The notes under the pieces were generated by a model. That model saw nothing but the letters and a program-made list of their open reading frames with translations, was not told where the DNA came from and searched no databases. 64,000 nucleotides of DNA from positions 434,001 to 498,000 of the forward strand of contig NZ_JAMBOX010000001.1 in NCBI RefSeq assembly GCF_023715785.1, written 5' to 3'. The position numbers were made by a program, and so were the translations under genes. The stretch is from Neobacillus niacini (lineage in GTDB: Bacteria > Bacillota > Bacilli > Bacillales > Cytobacillaceae). The stretch's first letter is position 1; every line of letters starts with the position of its first letter. Below are positions 17,293 to 26,798 of this stretch, in pieces.

Positions 17293-17864
17293 ATCGACCG
17301 AGATCAAGAAAAATCCAGGAGTTCGGTCGTTTAGAACAGCTCTTATCGACCGAGACCAAAGAAAATCCAAGAGTTCGGTCGTTTAGAGCGGCTCTTATCG
17401 ACCGAGACCAAAGAAAATCCAAGAGTTCGGTCGTTTAGAGCGGCTCTTATCGACCGAGACCAAGGAAAATCCAGGAGTTCGGTCGTTTAGAACAGCTCTT
17501 ATCGACCGAGACCAAAGAAAATCCAAGAGTTCGGTCGTTTAGAACGGCTCTTATCGACCGAGACCAAGGAAAATCCAGGAGTTCGGTCGTTTAGAACGGC
17601 TCTTATCGACCGAGATCAAGAAAAATCCAAGAGTTCGGTCGTTTAGAACGGCTCTTATCGACCGAGACCAAGGAAAATCCAAGAGTTCGGTCGTTTAGAA
17701 CGGCTCTTATCGACCGAGATCAAGAAAAATCCAAGAGTTCGGTCGTTTAGAACGGCTCTTATCGACCGAGATCAAGAAAAATCCAAGAGTTCGGTCGTTT
17801 AGAACGGCTCTTATCGACCGAGATCAAGAAAAATTCAAGAGTTCGGTCGTTTACAAGCACTCAT
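17293..17864. repeat. Eleven-copy 52-bp tandem array of dyad units
   Basis: Eleven units start at 17293, 17345, 17397 and so on to 17813, exactly 52 bp apart. Each has complementary arms CGACCGA and TCGGTCG around an A-rich centre (GACCAAGGAAAATCCAAGAGT with variants), then a TTTAGAACGGCTCTTAT linker. The units differ by a few substitutions only, and the last decays. The period is not a multiple of 3 and no ORF spans it, so it is non-coding. The remaining bases to 18051 hold no visible gene. Confidence 0.95.
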
Positions 17865-18051
17865 TTCAACCGATACAAAGGACTTTCAAAATTTATAATA
17901 GTTACTAAACTAGTATAATAATTTAAAGGAAGTAGAAGATGATAATTCTGGTTCAGAAAGCTGTTTTTTAGTAAAAGATATTACTAAGCATGGCTTTATC
18001 ATTCAGTTAGACTTTGAATTCTTCCTTTTTATAGTCATATCCATTATGAAG

Positions 18052-19179
18052 TCAATTCCAGTATGCCCAAAGTGCGATTGCCGCGAGTGGAACGAGCCAT
18101 GTGGCGGTTAGAGAGCGTTTTTTGGCTTTGGCGATGATGATTTCCTTTTCAGTTATGGCCCCAAGATTCCTTGTGAAAGGATGGCTGATGAAGGTCTTCC
18201 AAATTCCTTCTTGTATTTTATAGCCTGCAAACAGAATGAACAGGAACACAATAAATTTTACTTTTGACGGAATAATTGTCATTCCGTTGAATGAAATAAA
18301 AAGGAAGTACAGATACAGCTTCAACTGCCTGCCTTTGCGAATATGCCATTTCCAGTACATTTCCGTCATCACTTTTTCAGGAGACCGCTCAGAAAAGATA
18401 GCCCTCGAATTCTTATTTAGAAACGGGTATTTGCGCACCCTCTGAATGCCTTCAATTTCACCGGACTGCCTCATAAATATGGCTGCCCATTTCCACTTCT
18501 CATTCCGTTCCCGTTCCGCTTCAGCGTGGAAAAATCTTACTGGACAGTTTTCCTCTTTTAGCAAAAAAACTAACATTGCCAAAATAAACACGGTGGTGCA
18601 AATAAAAATAATATACGGGCCAAATATAGAATAAAACCCTGTACTATAAACAATAAATGCCATAATGGCAAAAGCCCTGTACCACCATCTCAGCCCCCGC
18701 AGCAAAAACCACCTAGATGCCAACTTTATAAAGAGGCTCCAAATGAATACATAAAAATAAATGATGGTGACGAAAGGAGCAGAGAGTTGGTAGCCTACTT
18801 TAAAAATGGGCAATATGTAAAGAATTAGCAAGGCTGTCTCCAGACTAGTCTTTAAAACCGTATACCATTTTCCAGCTTGAATAAGAGTTTGATAGTATTT
18901 GAGATTCTGAATAACAAATAATTCATCAGCACGCTCAATATACGTTCTTACGGGAGAAAATTGAAAGGCAAAAAACAAAATCATTCCAAGCAAACTAACA
19001 TTGGTAAAAGATGTCCAGGCCGGAGGGGCTTGCCAAAGCTGAAAATCAATCACGCCAAGCGCAATGATGGCCGGAACCACAATATACAAAAAAACCGTCC
19101 AATCTATCACCAGGCCAAACGCGCTCAGCTGAAATTTGACCTCTCGCTTATTTCTTCTTATATATTCAACCCAAGCCAT
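18052..19179 (-). CDS. ABC transporter permease, EcsB-like
   Basis: About 375 residues with eight or so hydrophobic segments. The pattern resembles EcsB of B. subtilis: N-terminal WVEYIRRNKREVKFQ, a central cytoplasmic stretch with RVRKYPFLNKNSRAIFSERS, then further helices. EcsAB affects secretion, competence and intramembrane proteolysis by an unclear route. The ORF opens at 19197 with TTG, but the ATG at 19179 gives the family-like start MAWVEYIRR. The gene overlaps the end of the upstream ATPase gene, so they are coupled. No ecsC-like gene follows. This could be a second Ecs-type pair rather than the main one. Confidence 0.82.
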   Translation of the reverse strand: MAWVEYIRRNKREVKFQLSAFGLVIDWTVFLYIVVPAIIALGVIDFQLWQAPPAWTSFTNVSLLGMILFFAFQFSPVRTYIERADELFVIQNLKYYQTLIQAGKWYTVLKTSLETALLILYILPIFKVGYQLSAPFVTIIYFYVFIWSLFIKLASRWFLLRGLRWWYRAFAIMAFIVYSTGFYSIFGPYIIFICTTVFILAMLVFLLKEENCPVRFFHAEAERERNEKWKWAAIFMRQSGEIEGIQRVRKYPFLNKNSRAIFSERSPEKVMTEMYWKWHIRKGRQLKLYLYFLFISFNGMTIIPSKVKFIVFLFILFAGYKIQEGIWKTFISHPFTRNLGAITEKEIIIAKAKKRSLTATWLVPLAAIALWAYWN

Positions 19180-19885
19180 GGTGAAGATCCTCATCAATTA
19201 GATAATCAAAACAATCCAGCAAACTTCCGCCTGGCAGCCGGCACTTTGTTTGAAGGTCGACAAGCGTGCCTTGCGTAAACATTGTTCCTTTCGATAGCAG
19301 AATGAACTTGTCGCAAAGCTTTTCAGCCGTATCCAAAACATGCGTACACATTAATATGCCAGTCCCTTTTGACCGTTCGACATCCATCATCTGTAATAAT
19401 AGTTTGGTAGCACGCGGATCAAGCCCAATGAAAGGCTCATCAATTATTAACAGTTCAGGAGAAGGAAGCAAAGCCAGAATAAGCATGATTTTTTGCTGCG
19501 TTCCTTTCGATAAGCTTTGCGGCAGCTGATGAATAAACTTCTCAACACGAAAAGTTTTCACCAATTCCATCGCTCTCTCCTTCCAGTTCGGAATTTCCCG
19601 CATGACACCGCTATATTCAATCTGTTCCCAGACTGTCAACTCATCATAAAACACCGGCCGTTCCGGTACATATCCATACGCGTTATCCTTTGAACGGAGG
19701 GTGATTTCCCCTTCCATCCAAGAAAGCTGTCCAAGAATAGCCTTAATCGTTGTGCTTTTGCCAGCGCCATTTTCCCCGATCAATCCAACAAGCTCGCCCG
19801 CTTCGACCGTAAAGGAGACATTCTCAATGACACTTTCATCTGCGCTATACCCTGCCTTTTGCAGTTTAACTATTAACCGATCCAT
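19166..19885 (-). CDS. ABC transporter ATPase, EcsA-like
   Basis: About 239 residues, a single nucleotide-binding domain. Walker A is GENGAGKST, the signature is LSKGTQQKIMLI and Walker B is LLIIDEPFIGLDP. The SKGT signature instead of SGGQ and the YVPERPVFYDELTVWEQ stretch are as in EcsA. Two ATGs are possible; the one at 19885 lies 9 bases after GTGAGGG. It pairs with the overlapping EcsB-like permease gene. Confidence 0.87.
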   Translation of the reverse strand: MDRLIVKLQKAGYSADESVIENVSFTVEAGELVGLIGENGAGKSTTIKAILGQLSWMEGEITLRSKDNAYGYVPERPVFYDELTVWEQIEYSGVMREIPNWKERAMELVKTFRVEKFIHQLPQSLSKGTQQKIMLILALLPSPELLIIDEPFIGLDPRATKLLLQMMDVERSKGTGILMCTHVLDTAEKLCDKFILLSKGTMFTQGTLVDLQTKCRLPGGSLLDCFDYLIDEDLHHGLG

Positions 19886-19894
19886 GGTGTCCAT

Positions 19895-20209
19895 CCCTCA
19901 CCTTATTACCTTTTCTATACGAATAATAATAGCACTTAAATAATTCCTTGGTAAAAGGGGTAACTCACCCCGTTTGGACCCGACGATTAGACTTCATAGC
20001 TGGTAAAGAAAGTTCCAGTGTAATACAGTTTGTTTAAAGCGTTAGATTTTTAATATATCAACAAGCAAATAACCTTCAGCAACAAAAGTCCGCTTTTTGA
20101 CTTTTATAGCCGAAGGTATTTGACCCCGAGGGGCTAGGCGCTAGAGTTGGATTCAGAAAACTATTATAGTTATCCATCATAAATCAATTTTATAAATTCC
20201 TTAACACTA
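19895..20209. other. Intergenic region with one imperfect long hairpin
   Basis: No gene is seen. At about 20070-20117 there is an imperfect inverted repeat with outer arms ACCTTC/GAAGGT and inner arms AAAGTC/GACTTT around CGCTTTTT. The promoter of the EcsA-like gene must lie at the left end. The hairpin has no T-run and no assigned role. Confidence 0.5.
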
Positions 20210-20282
20210 AAAAAATGCCTGTCACTCCCCAATAATATCGTTAATTTCGACAAAGTTCGGGTGATGACAGGCCCTTTTTTTA
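20210..20282 (-). terminator. Terminator-like long hairpin after the PBP gene
   Basis: Arms GCCTGTCA (20217-20224) and TGACAGGC (20265-20272) enclose about 40 bases. There are A/T runs on both outer sides, with TTTTTTT on each strand. It follows the PBP stop on the minus strand. Confidence 0.65.
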
Positions 20283-20310
20283 GACGGTCTCCTTTACTGA
20301 TTACCTAAGG

Positions 20311-22983
20311 TTATTGATTTTTTTTCGTGTCTCCATTCCCTGATTCTGCCTCTCCGACATTCCCATTGTCATTATTGTCACTCTTCTCTTTGTTATCTAC
20401 TGTAACAGAAGTGGAAGTTGGTTCACTCGTTCCCGTATGATTGGAAGCCACTACCGTAATGACATACTTTTGCCCTGGCTGTGGATTGCTTATCGATGCA
20501 TCCGTACCTGGTGTTGTGATCAATGTTTGGGTGTTGCCATTTACCGTATACATAACGGTATAGGTTACATTTTGTGCATTGTCCTTATTGTGTTTCCAAT
20601 CGATGTTAATTTGGTTCGATTTTTTATCATATTTAGCCTTCAAATCTTTTGGACTTTTTAGCACTTCAACATTTCCTTCAACCGTTCCTTCAACCGTTAA
20701 GGAAGCAGAAGCGGCATCACTCTTGCCACCTTCTGTCACAGCTACCACATTAAATACATATGGCTTCCCTTTTTCCGGACTTGGCAGCACCGCTTGCCTG
20801 TCACTCGTTGGTGGAAGGTTCGTTGTGTTTCCATCCACGGTATAAGAAACCTCAAAGGTGGCTGCGGAGTCAGTTTCAGAACTGTAATTCCAAGTTAAAA
20901 CAATTCTGTCTGAAGCTTCATCGTAGACTGCCTTCACATCTGTCGGTTTATCAGCCTTTGGCGGCTTCGGTTTTTCCCCGCCTTTGACGTAGTATTCGTT
21001 GCCGGATTTTAGAACACTTTTTGGTTGTTTAAATGTCTCCTTGCTTGCATCTACCCGCGACAGGATGGCTTTAAATACTAATTTAGAAAAACTCGCACTC
21101 TGACTTCCTAAAAAGTCATCTTTTGACTTTGTTTCGGTGTAGCCGGTCCACACCGCACCGGTGTATTGCGGCGTATATCCGACAAACCAGGCATCCCTGG
21201 TCGCATTACCCGGCAGACCATATTTGGCGATTGCCGACTTGTCGAAGCTAGTCGTTCCTGTTTTGCCCGCTAAATCAAGACCTGGAATATTGGCCATCTT
21301 CCCTGTGCCGGAATCCACGACCGTCCGCAGCATATCGGTGATAAGGAAGGCTGTATAATCCTCCATCACTTTCTTTTTATCTGAAGCCAATTTCTGTTCT
21401 GTTCCATCCGCAAAAATAACTTTTGAAACCGTATAGGGTTCAATATAAAAACCGCCATTCCCAAATGCGGCATACGCACCGGCCATATTCAGCGGGGATG
21501 CTGCATCAATGGCACCGATGGCATTCGATTCAATTTCCTTTTGCTTATCTGAAATCGGGAAACCAATACTATTGGCAAAATCGGTCGCATAATCTGCTCC
21601 TACTTCTTGATACGTTTTTAACGCCGGAATATTCCGCGACCATGCCAAGTGATCCCTTATCGTTCTACTTCCAGCATAAGAACGGTTGGCATTGCGAATC
21701 GGTGTCCCATTCGAGTATTGGTATGGTTCATCCGTTAAAACGTGCCCGGTCGACCATTGGAATTTTTCAATGGCTGGGCCGTAATCCAAAATCGGTTTAA
21801 TCGTCGAGCCAGGATGGCGTTTAATCTTTGTGGCATAGTTATAGCCCCCGGCTTGATAATTTCGACCGCCCCCGATGGCTTTGATCGCACCTGTTTGCGT
21901 ATCCAAAATGACAACGGCTGACTGTAATCTTTCATTATCTGGAAATTGGATAATCTCATTTTTAGATAGGACATCTTCGGTTATTTGCTGGATTTCCGGG
22001 TCAATGGTTGTATAAATTTTCAATCCGTCTTCAAAAATATTTGCACCTGTTTTGGTTTGAACTTCCTGAATCACCGTATCTACAAAAGCCTGGTATTTGT
22101 TGGTTTGCCTTTGTTGAATATGCAACGTATCGGCAATCGGTGTGCTTTGTGCCTTCTTCATATCCGCTTCAGAAATGTAGTCGTGTCGATTCATATAGTT
22201 AAGAACCATATTTCTTCGTTTTTCTGCATTGGCTAGGTTACTTTCAACAGTAGGAATATAGTTATTTGGGCTTTGCGGAATCCCCGCCAGCAGGGCCGCT
22301 TGTTCGAGCGTTAATTGATTTAACTCATCAGGACCCAAGCCGAAGAATCTTTCTGCCGCTTTTGCCACCCCATAAACGTCACTGCCATATAGATTTTTAT
22401 TAAAATACATTTCAAGGATTTGATCTTTAGAAAATTTTCTTTCTAATTGAACGGCCAAATACCATTCCTGCACCTTTCGAGTAATCGTTTTTTCAGTTGT
22501 TAAAAATGAATTTTTCACAATTTGCTGGGTGATTGTGCTTCCGCCTTGAGAAGTACCAGAAGTGAGATTTGTCCCAACGGCAACAAGTGTCCGTTTCACA
22601 TCAATCCCGTGATGCTTGTAAAAACGGGCGTCTTCCGTTGCTAAAACCGCATTTTTTAGGACATCCGGTATCTGCTTTATTGAAATATCATCCCGCTTTT
22701 CGGTACCGATCTCGGCTATTACAGTTTTCTCATCTGCCGCATATACTTCAGATGATAATGGATCTTTCAATAGTGTTTCGTCAAACTTTGGTGCATCTTT
22801 GATGATCCATAGAAAAGCACCAGCGCCCACTAGGAGCATAACCAACCCCAGGGTTAGACAAATATAGAAAACTTTTTTCCATGCGATTTTTCCACGTTTC
22901 TTGCTCTTAGGCTGTTTTGAAGCTCTTTGCTGCTGCCCTTGGATTTTTTTCCGCTCTATGCGAGAACGATAATCTTCTGACAT
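20311..22983 (-). CDS. Class A penicillin-binding protein (PBP1A family) with fibronectin domains
   Basis: An 890-residue bifunctional cell-wall synthase. A cytoplasmic basic N-terminus is followed by a membrane anchor at about 37-61. The GT51 glycosyltransferase has catalytic Glu117 in ATEDARFYKHHGID and GGSTITQQ. The transpeptidase has S394-TIK, SRN at 449 and KTGT at 574. Two fibronectin type III-like domains follow (about 675-755 and 765-855), then a Glu/Asn/Gly-rich tail. It polymerises lipid II glycan chains and cross-links the peptides outside the membrane. The domain order is like B. subtilis PonA and PbpF relatives. It has its own terminator and sits between two ABC loci. Confidence 0.95.
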   Translation of the reverse strand: MSEDYRSRIERKKIQGQQQRASKQPKSKKRGKIAWKKVFYICLTLGLVMLLVGAGAFLWIIKDAPKFDETLLKDPLSSEVYAADEKTVIAEIGTEKRDDISIKQIPDVLKNAVLATEDARFYKHHGIDVKRTLVAVGTNLTSGTSQGGSTITQQIVKNSFLTTEKTITRKVQEWYLAVQLERKFSKDQILEMYFNKNLYGSDVYGVAKAAERFFGLGPDELNQLTLEQAALLAGIPQSPNNYIPTVESNLANAEKRRNMVLNYMNRHDYISEADMKKAQSTPIADTLHIQQRQTNKYQAFVDTVIQEVQTKTGANIFEDGLKIYTTIDPEIQQITEDVLSKNEIIQFPDNERLQSAVVILDTQTGAIKAIGGGRNYQAGGYNYATKIKRHPGSTIKPILDYGPAIEKFQWSTGHVLTDEPYQYSNGTPIRNANRSYAGSRTIRDHLAWSRNIPALKTYQEVGADYATDFANSIGFPISDKQKEIESNAIGAIDAASPLNMAGAYAAFGNGGFYIEPYTVSKVIFADGTEQKLASDKKKVMEDYTAFLITDMLRTVVDSGTGKMANIPGLDLAGKTGTTSFDKSAIAKYGLPGNATRDAWFVGYTPQYTGAVWTGYTETKSKDDFLGSQSASFSKLVFKAILSRVDASKETFKQPKSVLKSGNEYYVKGGEKPKPPKADKPTDVKAVYDEASDRIVLTWNYSSETDSAATFEVSYTVDGNTTNLPPTSDRQAVLPSPEKGKPYVFNVVAVTEGGKSDAASASLTVEGTVEGNVEVLKSPKDLKAKYDKKSNQINIDWKHNKDNAQNVTYTVMYTVNGNTQTLITTPGTDASISNPQPGQKYVITVVASNHTGTSEPTSTSVTVDNKEKSDNNDNGNVGEAESGNGDTKKNQ

Positions 22984-23226
22984 GTTTCGTATACCTACCT
23001 TTTTTATGGCTTCTATAAAACTTCTGTTTTTTCTATTATCCCATGATTAATTAATTGAAAAAATGATCCATTAAAAAATCTGCCTTGTTCACCCATTATA
23101 CGAACTATTATTACCCAACAGCACGACTTTTTTCAACTTTTGCGATATTGTTTAATAAACTTGGTACAACTTTCTTTTATAGTACGGCACATAAAGTCTA
23201 GGTAGAATGATTATTGGAATAATGTA
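22984..23226. other. Gene-free stretch upstream of the PBP gene
   Basis: AT-rich DNA between the PBP start and the lnr-like operon terminator. It should hold the PBP promoter. I could not place -35 and -10 boxes with confidence and see no gene. Confidence 0.5.
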
Positions 23227-23265
23227 CAAAAAGCGGCAAGCCCCTAAGGTGAAGGGCTTGCCGCT
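23227..23265 (-). terminator. Terminator of the lnr-like ABC operon
   Basis: A perfect 12-bp stem, AGCGGCAAGCCC (23232-23243) and GGGCTTGCCGCT (23254-23265), is followed on the minus strand by TTTTTGT. It lies about 60 bases after the lnrN stop. Confidence 0.92.
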
Positions 23266-23323
23266 GTCTCTAAAACTGCTGTTTTTTGTACTATAGTATT
23301 CTAGGTATGGACAATTTCGAGTT

Positions 23324-24484
23324 TTACTCATAACGTACTCTAGAAATGCCCACGGCCATAAATACCGCGGCAAATCCGAGCAATATTCCAATGGACCCAA
23401 GTACATCAAGTAAAGTTCCTCCATGAGTCATAACCGTTTTAAATCCTTCCATCGCCCAGTACTGAGGCACAAACAGAGCCATCTTTTGCATGAAATCGGG
23501 CACTAGCTCTATTGGCCAATAGACACCACCAAGCATACATGTTGGGGAGATAATGATGATTCCCATTAGCATTTGCTGCTCTGCTGTTTTCACGAATCCC
23601 GCTACCATCAATCCAAGTCCAATGGCACATAACAACAGCGCAGATACTAAGCAGAACTGAGCCAACAAATTCCCCCATACAGTTCCGAATATAAAGTGCG
23701 AAGCTGTCATTAATATGGCCATCTGCAGCCATCCGATGATAAGAAAGGAGAGCATATAGCCACCCATGATGTTAAAGCGTGATGAAGGAGTAGAGAGCAA
23801 ACGGTACCATACACCGATTTTTCTGGCTTCCAAGATTTTACCTGTTACAATCGTTAATGTAATCATGAGAAACAAGATGACAAATCCTACTAATCTCTCG
23901 GATTGATTGTTAGAACGATCGAGTGAACTTCCTTTTGAAATGTTCTTAGCGTCGACCGTTATTAAATTTGTCCCTAATGCAGCAGACATGCTTTGATAGC
24001 TCGCCGTCAAATCTGCCCCCGTACTATTGGGATTCACCAAGTAAGCAGCTTTTATTTTAATGGATTCCTGTGCCATGGCATTATCAATCATTTGCCGAAT
24101 AGAACCGGCTATACTTAAATCTGGTCCATGCCGGAAGGCTACTTCTGGTTTCTTACCATTGAAAAGCTGCCCAGCAAATCCTGATGGAATCGTAATCATT
24201 CCGGAGATGCTTTTATTACTTAATTGTTTCTCTGCCTCGCTTCGTTCCATTAACTTGATGTCTAACCATTCTTCCTGCCCCATCTTCTTCACGAGTTCCT
24301 GAGAGATTGCCGTTTTATCTTGATCGACCAAGGCAATTTTGAACGAAGTGGCAGCATTGTTTCCACCTACTCCAGCAAATAAAAAAGTGAAGATGAGCGG
24401 CATCATGAACATGAGTATATAAGATGAAGGTTTCTGATATACACGTGCGATTTCAAATGTACTAATTGACCATATACGTCCCAT
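23324..24484 (-). CDS. lnrN: ABC-2 permease, LnrN-like
   Basis: A 386-residue permease with one N-terminal helix, a large extracytoplasmic domain (about 45-195) and five C-terminal helices, the usual ABC-2 (YhgE/LinM) layout. It is last in a cluster of ATPase and two permeases preceded by a LuxR-type two-component system. That is the order of lnrJKLMN (yfiJKLMN) in B. subtilis, which gives resistance to linearmycins and other polyenes. Only 12 bases separate it from the upstream permease. The lnr assignment rests on order, sizes and domains. Confidence 0.8.
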   Translation of the reverse strand: MGRIWSISTFEIARVYQKPSSYILMFMMPLIFTFLFAGVGGNNAATSFKIALVDQDKTAISQELVKKMGQEEWLDIKLMERSEAEKQLSNKSISGMITIPSGFAGQLFNGKKPEVAFRHGPDLSIAGSIRQMIDNAMAQESIKIKAAYLVNPNSTGADLTASYQSMSAALGTNLITVDAKNISKGSSLDRSNNQSERLVGFVILFLMITLTIVTGKILEARKIGVWYRLLSTPSSRFNIMGGYMLSFLIIGWLQMAILMTASHFIFGTVWGNLLAQFCLVSALLLCAIGLGLMVAGFVKTAEQQMLMGIIIISPTCMLGGVYWPIELVPDFMQKMALFVPQYWAMEGFKTVMTHGGTLLDVLGSIGILLGFAAVFMAVGISRVRYE

Positions 24485-24496
24485 TCTATTCTCCTC

Positions 24497-25717
24497 CTAC
24501 TGATAACGTAAACGCAAAGTTCCAATGAGCAGTGTTACCGTTCCGATCGCTAGTAATACAACACTGGGCAGCAGCAATGCTTGCCAGGTAGTACCGCTCA
24601 TACTATCGATAAAGCCATTTAATGCCCAAGTATTTGGTGTGATATGTGCGATCTTCTGCATGAAATCCGGGAATACGGTGATCGGCACCATAGAACCACC
24701 TAGCGCTGCGAGAATTTGTACACCAAGTCCCGAGATCGTCTCGACTGCTTGCTCATTTGCGATCATAGCCGCGATCATCATTGACAAACCAGATACAGCA
24801 ATGGCATACGTCAAGCCTATGACAATGCTTTGCAACACATTTTCTCCCCAGTTTACTCCAAATGCAGCATTCGTAGCCCCCATAAAGATCAGCAGTTGAA
24901 GAATGGAGAAGGCAAGTGTCCCTACATATTTCCCTAGTAAAATACTCGTTTTGCTTGTCGGTGTGTTCATTAACCGTGCCAATGTCTCTGTAGAGCGTTC
25001 ATTAATGATCATTTTTGCTCCAACGGTTGCATTATAAAGCAGGAACATAGCTAACATCGCGGCAGCATAGTACTGCATGCTGGAAACTGCCTTTTTTCCA
25101 ATCGGCTGGTCTACGACAAAGGAATCTTCACTTCCTGCTGCCTCACCTAATTGACCGATTACTTCTGCTGCAAGTGATTCAAAATTGACAGAGACGGCTG
25201 CTGCTGTTTGCTTTGGATTGGCCAACTGCGTTGTGACCTCTTTAGAAGCCTTAGCTACAGCTCCCACACGATTTGCATAGGACGTAACAATCGAGCGTAC
25301 AAATTGCGAAATCAATGGTTTTCCTTGATCTTGCAGTACTTCTAGCTGCGTCGATTCTGCTGCCCCTATTTTTTGGCTAAAATCTTGAGGGATGATCAAT
25401 CCCACATCATTTTTTCCTTCGATAACTTGTAATTCTACTTTTTCTTTACTGGTAAACGAATGGATCGTTATATTTGACGCTAACCGTTCGTTCTGCAGCA
25501 CGTCTTCAATAAGGCGAGTGCCTATTTCTCCTGCATCGGCATTGTATACCGCAATCGTCATCTTTGGCATGGAATTAGTGTCATCAGTCAACACTCCGTT
25601 CAGCGCCGTACCTAAGATCGCTGTAAGCAGGATAGGCAGAAATAAGAAGAGCGCCATTCCTTTACGATCCTTCAAGCGAATTTTTATATCTTTCCACGCA
25701 ATAATCCATACTTTCAT
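24497..25717 (-). CDS. lnrM: ABC-2 permease, LnrM-like
   Basis: A 406-residue permease of the same ABC-2 layout: helix at about 20-40, large external domain to about 210, then five helices, with ERSTETLARLMNTPTSK before the second helix group. It would pair with LnrN as a heterodimer driven by LnrL. It begins 13 bases after the ATPase stop, in one transcription unit. Confidence 0.82.
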   Translation of the reverse strand: MKVWIIAWKDIKIRLKDRKGMALFLFLPILLTAILGTALNGVLTDDTNSMPKMTIAVYNADAGEIGTRLIEDVLQNERLASNITIHSFTSKEKVELQVIEGKNDVGLIIPQDFSQKIGAAESTQLEVLQDQGKPLISQFVRSIVTSYANRVGAVAKASKEVTTQLANPKQTAAAVSVNFESLAAEVIGQLGEAAGSEDSFVVDQPIGKKAVSSMQYYAAAMLAMFLLYNATVGAKMIINERSTETLARLMNTPTSKTSILLGKYVGTLAFSILQLLIFMGATNAAFGVNWGENVLQSIVIGLTYAIAVSGLSMMIAAMIANEQAVETISGLGVQILAALGGSMVPITVFPDFMQKIAHITPNTWALNGFIDSMSGTTWQALLLPSVVLLAIGTVTLLIGTLRLRYQ

Positions 25718-25730
25718 TACTGACTCCTCC

Positions 25731-26660
25731 TTAGTCTCTTAACGTGCGTCCGGTTAATTGCAGGAAAACAGATTCCAGATTCGGTTCCTGAACATCAACG
25801 GATAATACTTGTAATCCCGATTGTACGACGAGGGCGACCGCATCACCCAAAGCTTGTCGTGCATCCGAGGTATAGATCGTGATCAGTTCGCCGTCTGCTT
25901 TCACGCTTTGCACATTTTGAATGGTCCCTAGTGTATCAATTAATTCTGGACTACTTACATTTACTTTAATTTGAATGGAAGTCGCTCCCACTAATCGATT
26001 GCAAAGCTCAGCTTTTGTACCAGATGCAATGACCAGGCCCTGGTCAACGATGGCAATTCGCTCGCACAAGTACTCGACTTCCTCCATGTAGTGGCTCGTA
26101 TAAATGACCGTCATACCTTCTTGGTTCAGCTTCTTAACAGTTTCTAGAATATGATTTCTTGATTGTGGATCGATTCCAACGGTAGGTTCATCCATAATCA
26201 GTAACTCTGGTTTATGCATGAGAGCCGCTCCGATATTAATACGACGTTTCATACCCCCCGAGTAATTTTCAATTTTCTCTTTTGCTCGGTCCTGTAAGCC
26301 TACGATTTCCAATACTTCTTCCGTACGCTTCTTTGCTTCCACTCTGCTCAGGCCATACATCCGACCCCAGAAGTACAAATTCTCTCTTGCAGAGATCGTC
26401 GGATACAAAGCAATATCTTGTGGAACAACTCCTATCTTACGTTTGACTTCCATCGGATTTTTGTTAATGGACACTCCGCCTACGGTTACATCTCCGCTGC
26501 TGCTCTCAATCAGTCCGCAAATCATCGAGATGGTCGTTGATTTTCCTGCACCGTTTGGACCCAGCAATCCAAAAGATTCACCTTTGTTAACTGAAAATGT
26601 AACACCCCGAACAACTTCACGATTTCCAAAGCTTTTCTTTAAATTATCTACTTTTAACAA
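25731..26660 (-). CDS. lnrL: ABC transporter ATPase, LnrL-like
   Basis: About 309 residues. Walker A is GPNGAGKST, the signature is YSGGMKRRINIG and Walker B is LLIMDEPTVGIDP; a C-terminal domain ends in LESVFLQLTGRTLRD. There is no ATG at the expected start. The best choice is TTG at 26660, six bases after GAGGTG, giving LKVDNLKKSFG; a GTG at 26669 is the alternative. It is first in the three-gene transporter operon and separated from the two-component genes by a terminator, so it has its own promoter. Confidence 0.87.
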   Translation of the reverse strand: MLKVDNLKKSFGNREVVRGVTFSVNKGESFGLLGPNGAGKSTTISMICGLIESSSGDVTVGGVSINKNPMEVKRKIGVVPQDIALYPTISARENLYFWGRMYGLSRVEAKKRTEEVLEIVGLQDRAKEKIENYSGGMKRRINIGAALMHKPELLIMDEPTVGIDPQSRNHILETVKKLNQEGMTVIYTSHYMEEVEYLCERIAIVDQGLVIASGTKAELCNRLVGATSIQIKVNVSSPELIDTLGTIQNVQSVKADGELITIYTSDARQALGDAVALVVQSGLQVLSVDVQEPNLESVFLQLTGRTLRD

Positions 26661-26717
26661 TGTCAGCACCTCTTTTTTCTTGTTCTGTTACGTTCAGTTT
26701 ACCTGATTCGATTACTG

Positions 26718-26734
26718 CTTCCATCTATCGGAAG
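26718..26734. promoter_or_regulatory. Candidate response-regulator site upstream of lnrL
   Basis: A dyad CTTCC-N7-GGAAG lies about 58 bases upstream of the lnrL start, between the lnrK terminator and the transporter operon. Its position suits an activator site for LnrK. No sequence of a proven LnrK site was available to compare. Confidence 0.35.
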
Positions 26735-26751
26735 GGAGATTTTGACCATGC

Positions 26752-26777
26752 AAAAAAGCGACCCTTTAGGATCGCTT
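26752..26777 (-). terminator. Terminator after the response-regulator gene
   Basis: Minus strand AAGCGATCC-TAAA-GGGTCGCTT followed by TTTTG. It lies 22 bases beyond the lnrK stop and splits the regulatory genes from the transporter genes. Confidence 0.88.
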
Positions 26778-26798
26778 CGGATGTGACTATGCTAAAAG

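Noticed and set aside
17293-17864. CRISPR array
   Set aside because: The whole 52-bp unit is conserved, so there are no unique spacers, and no cas genes are nearby.
23152-23424. Minus-strand ORF of 90 residues after the lnr-like permease
   Set aside because: It overlaps the permease 3' end and the terminator stem and has no ribosome site.
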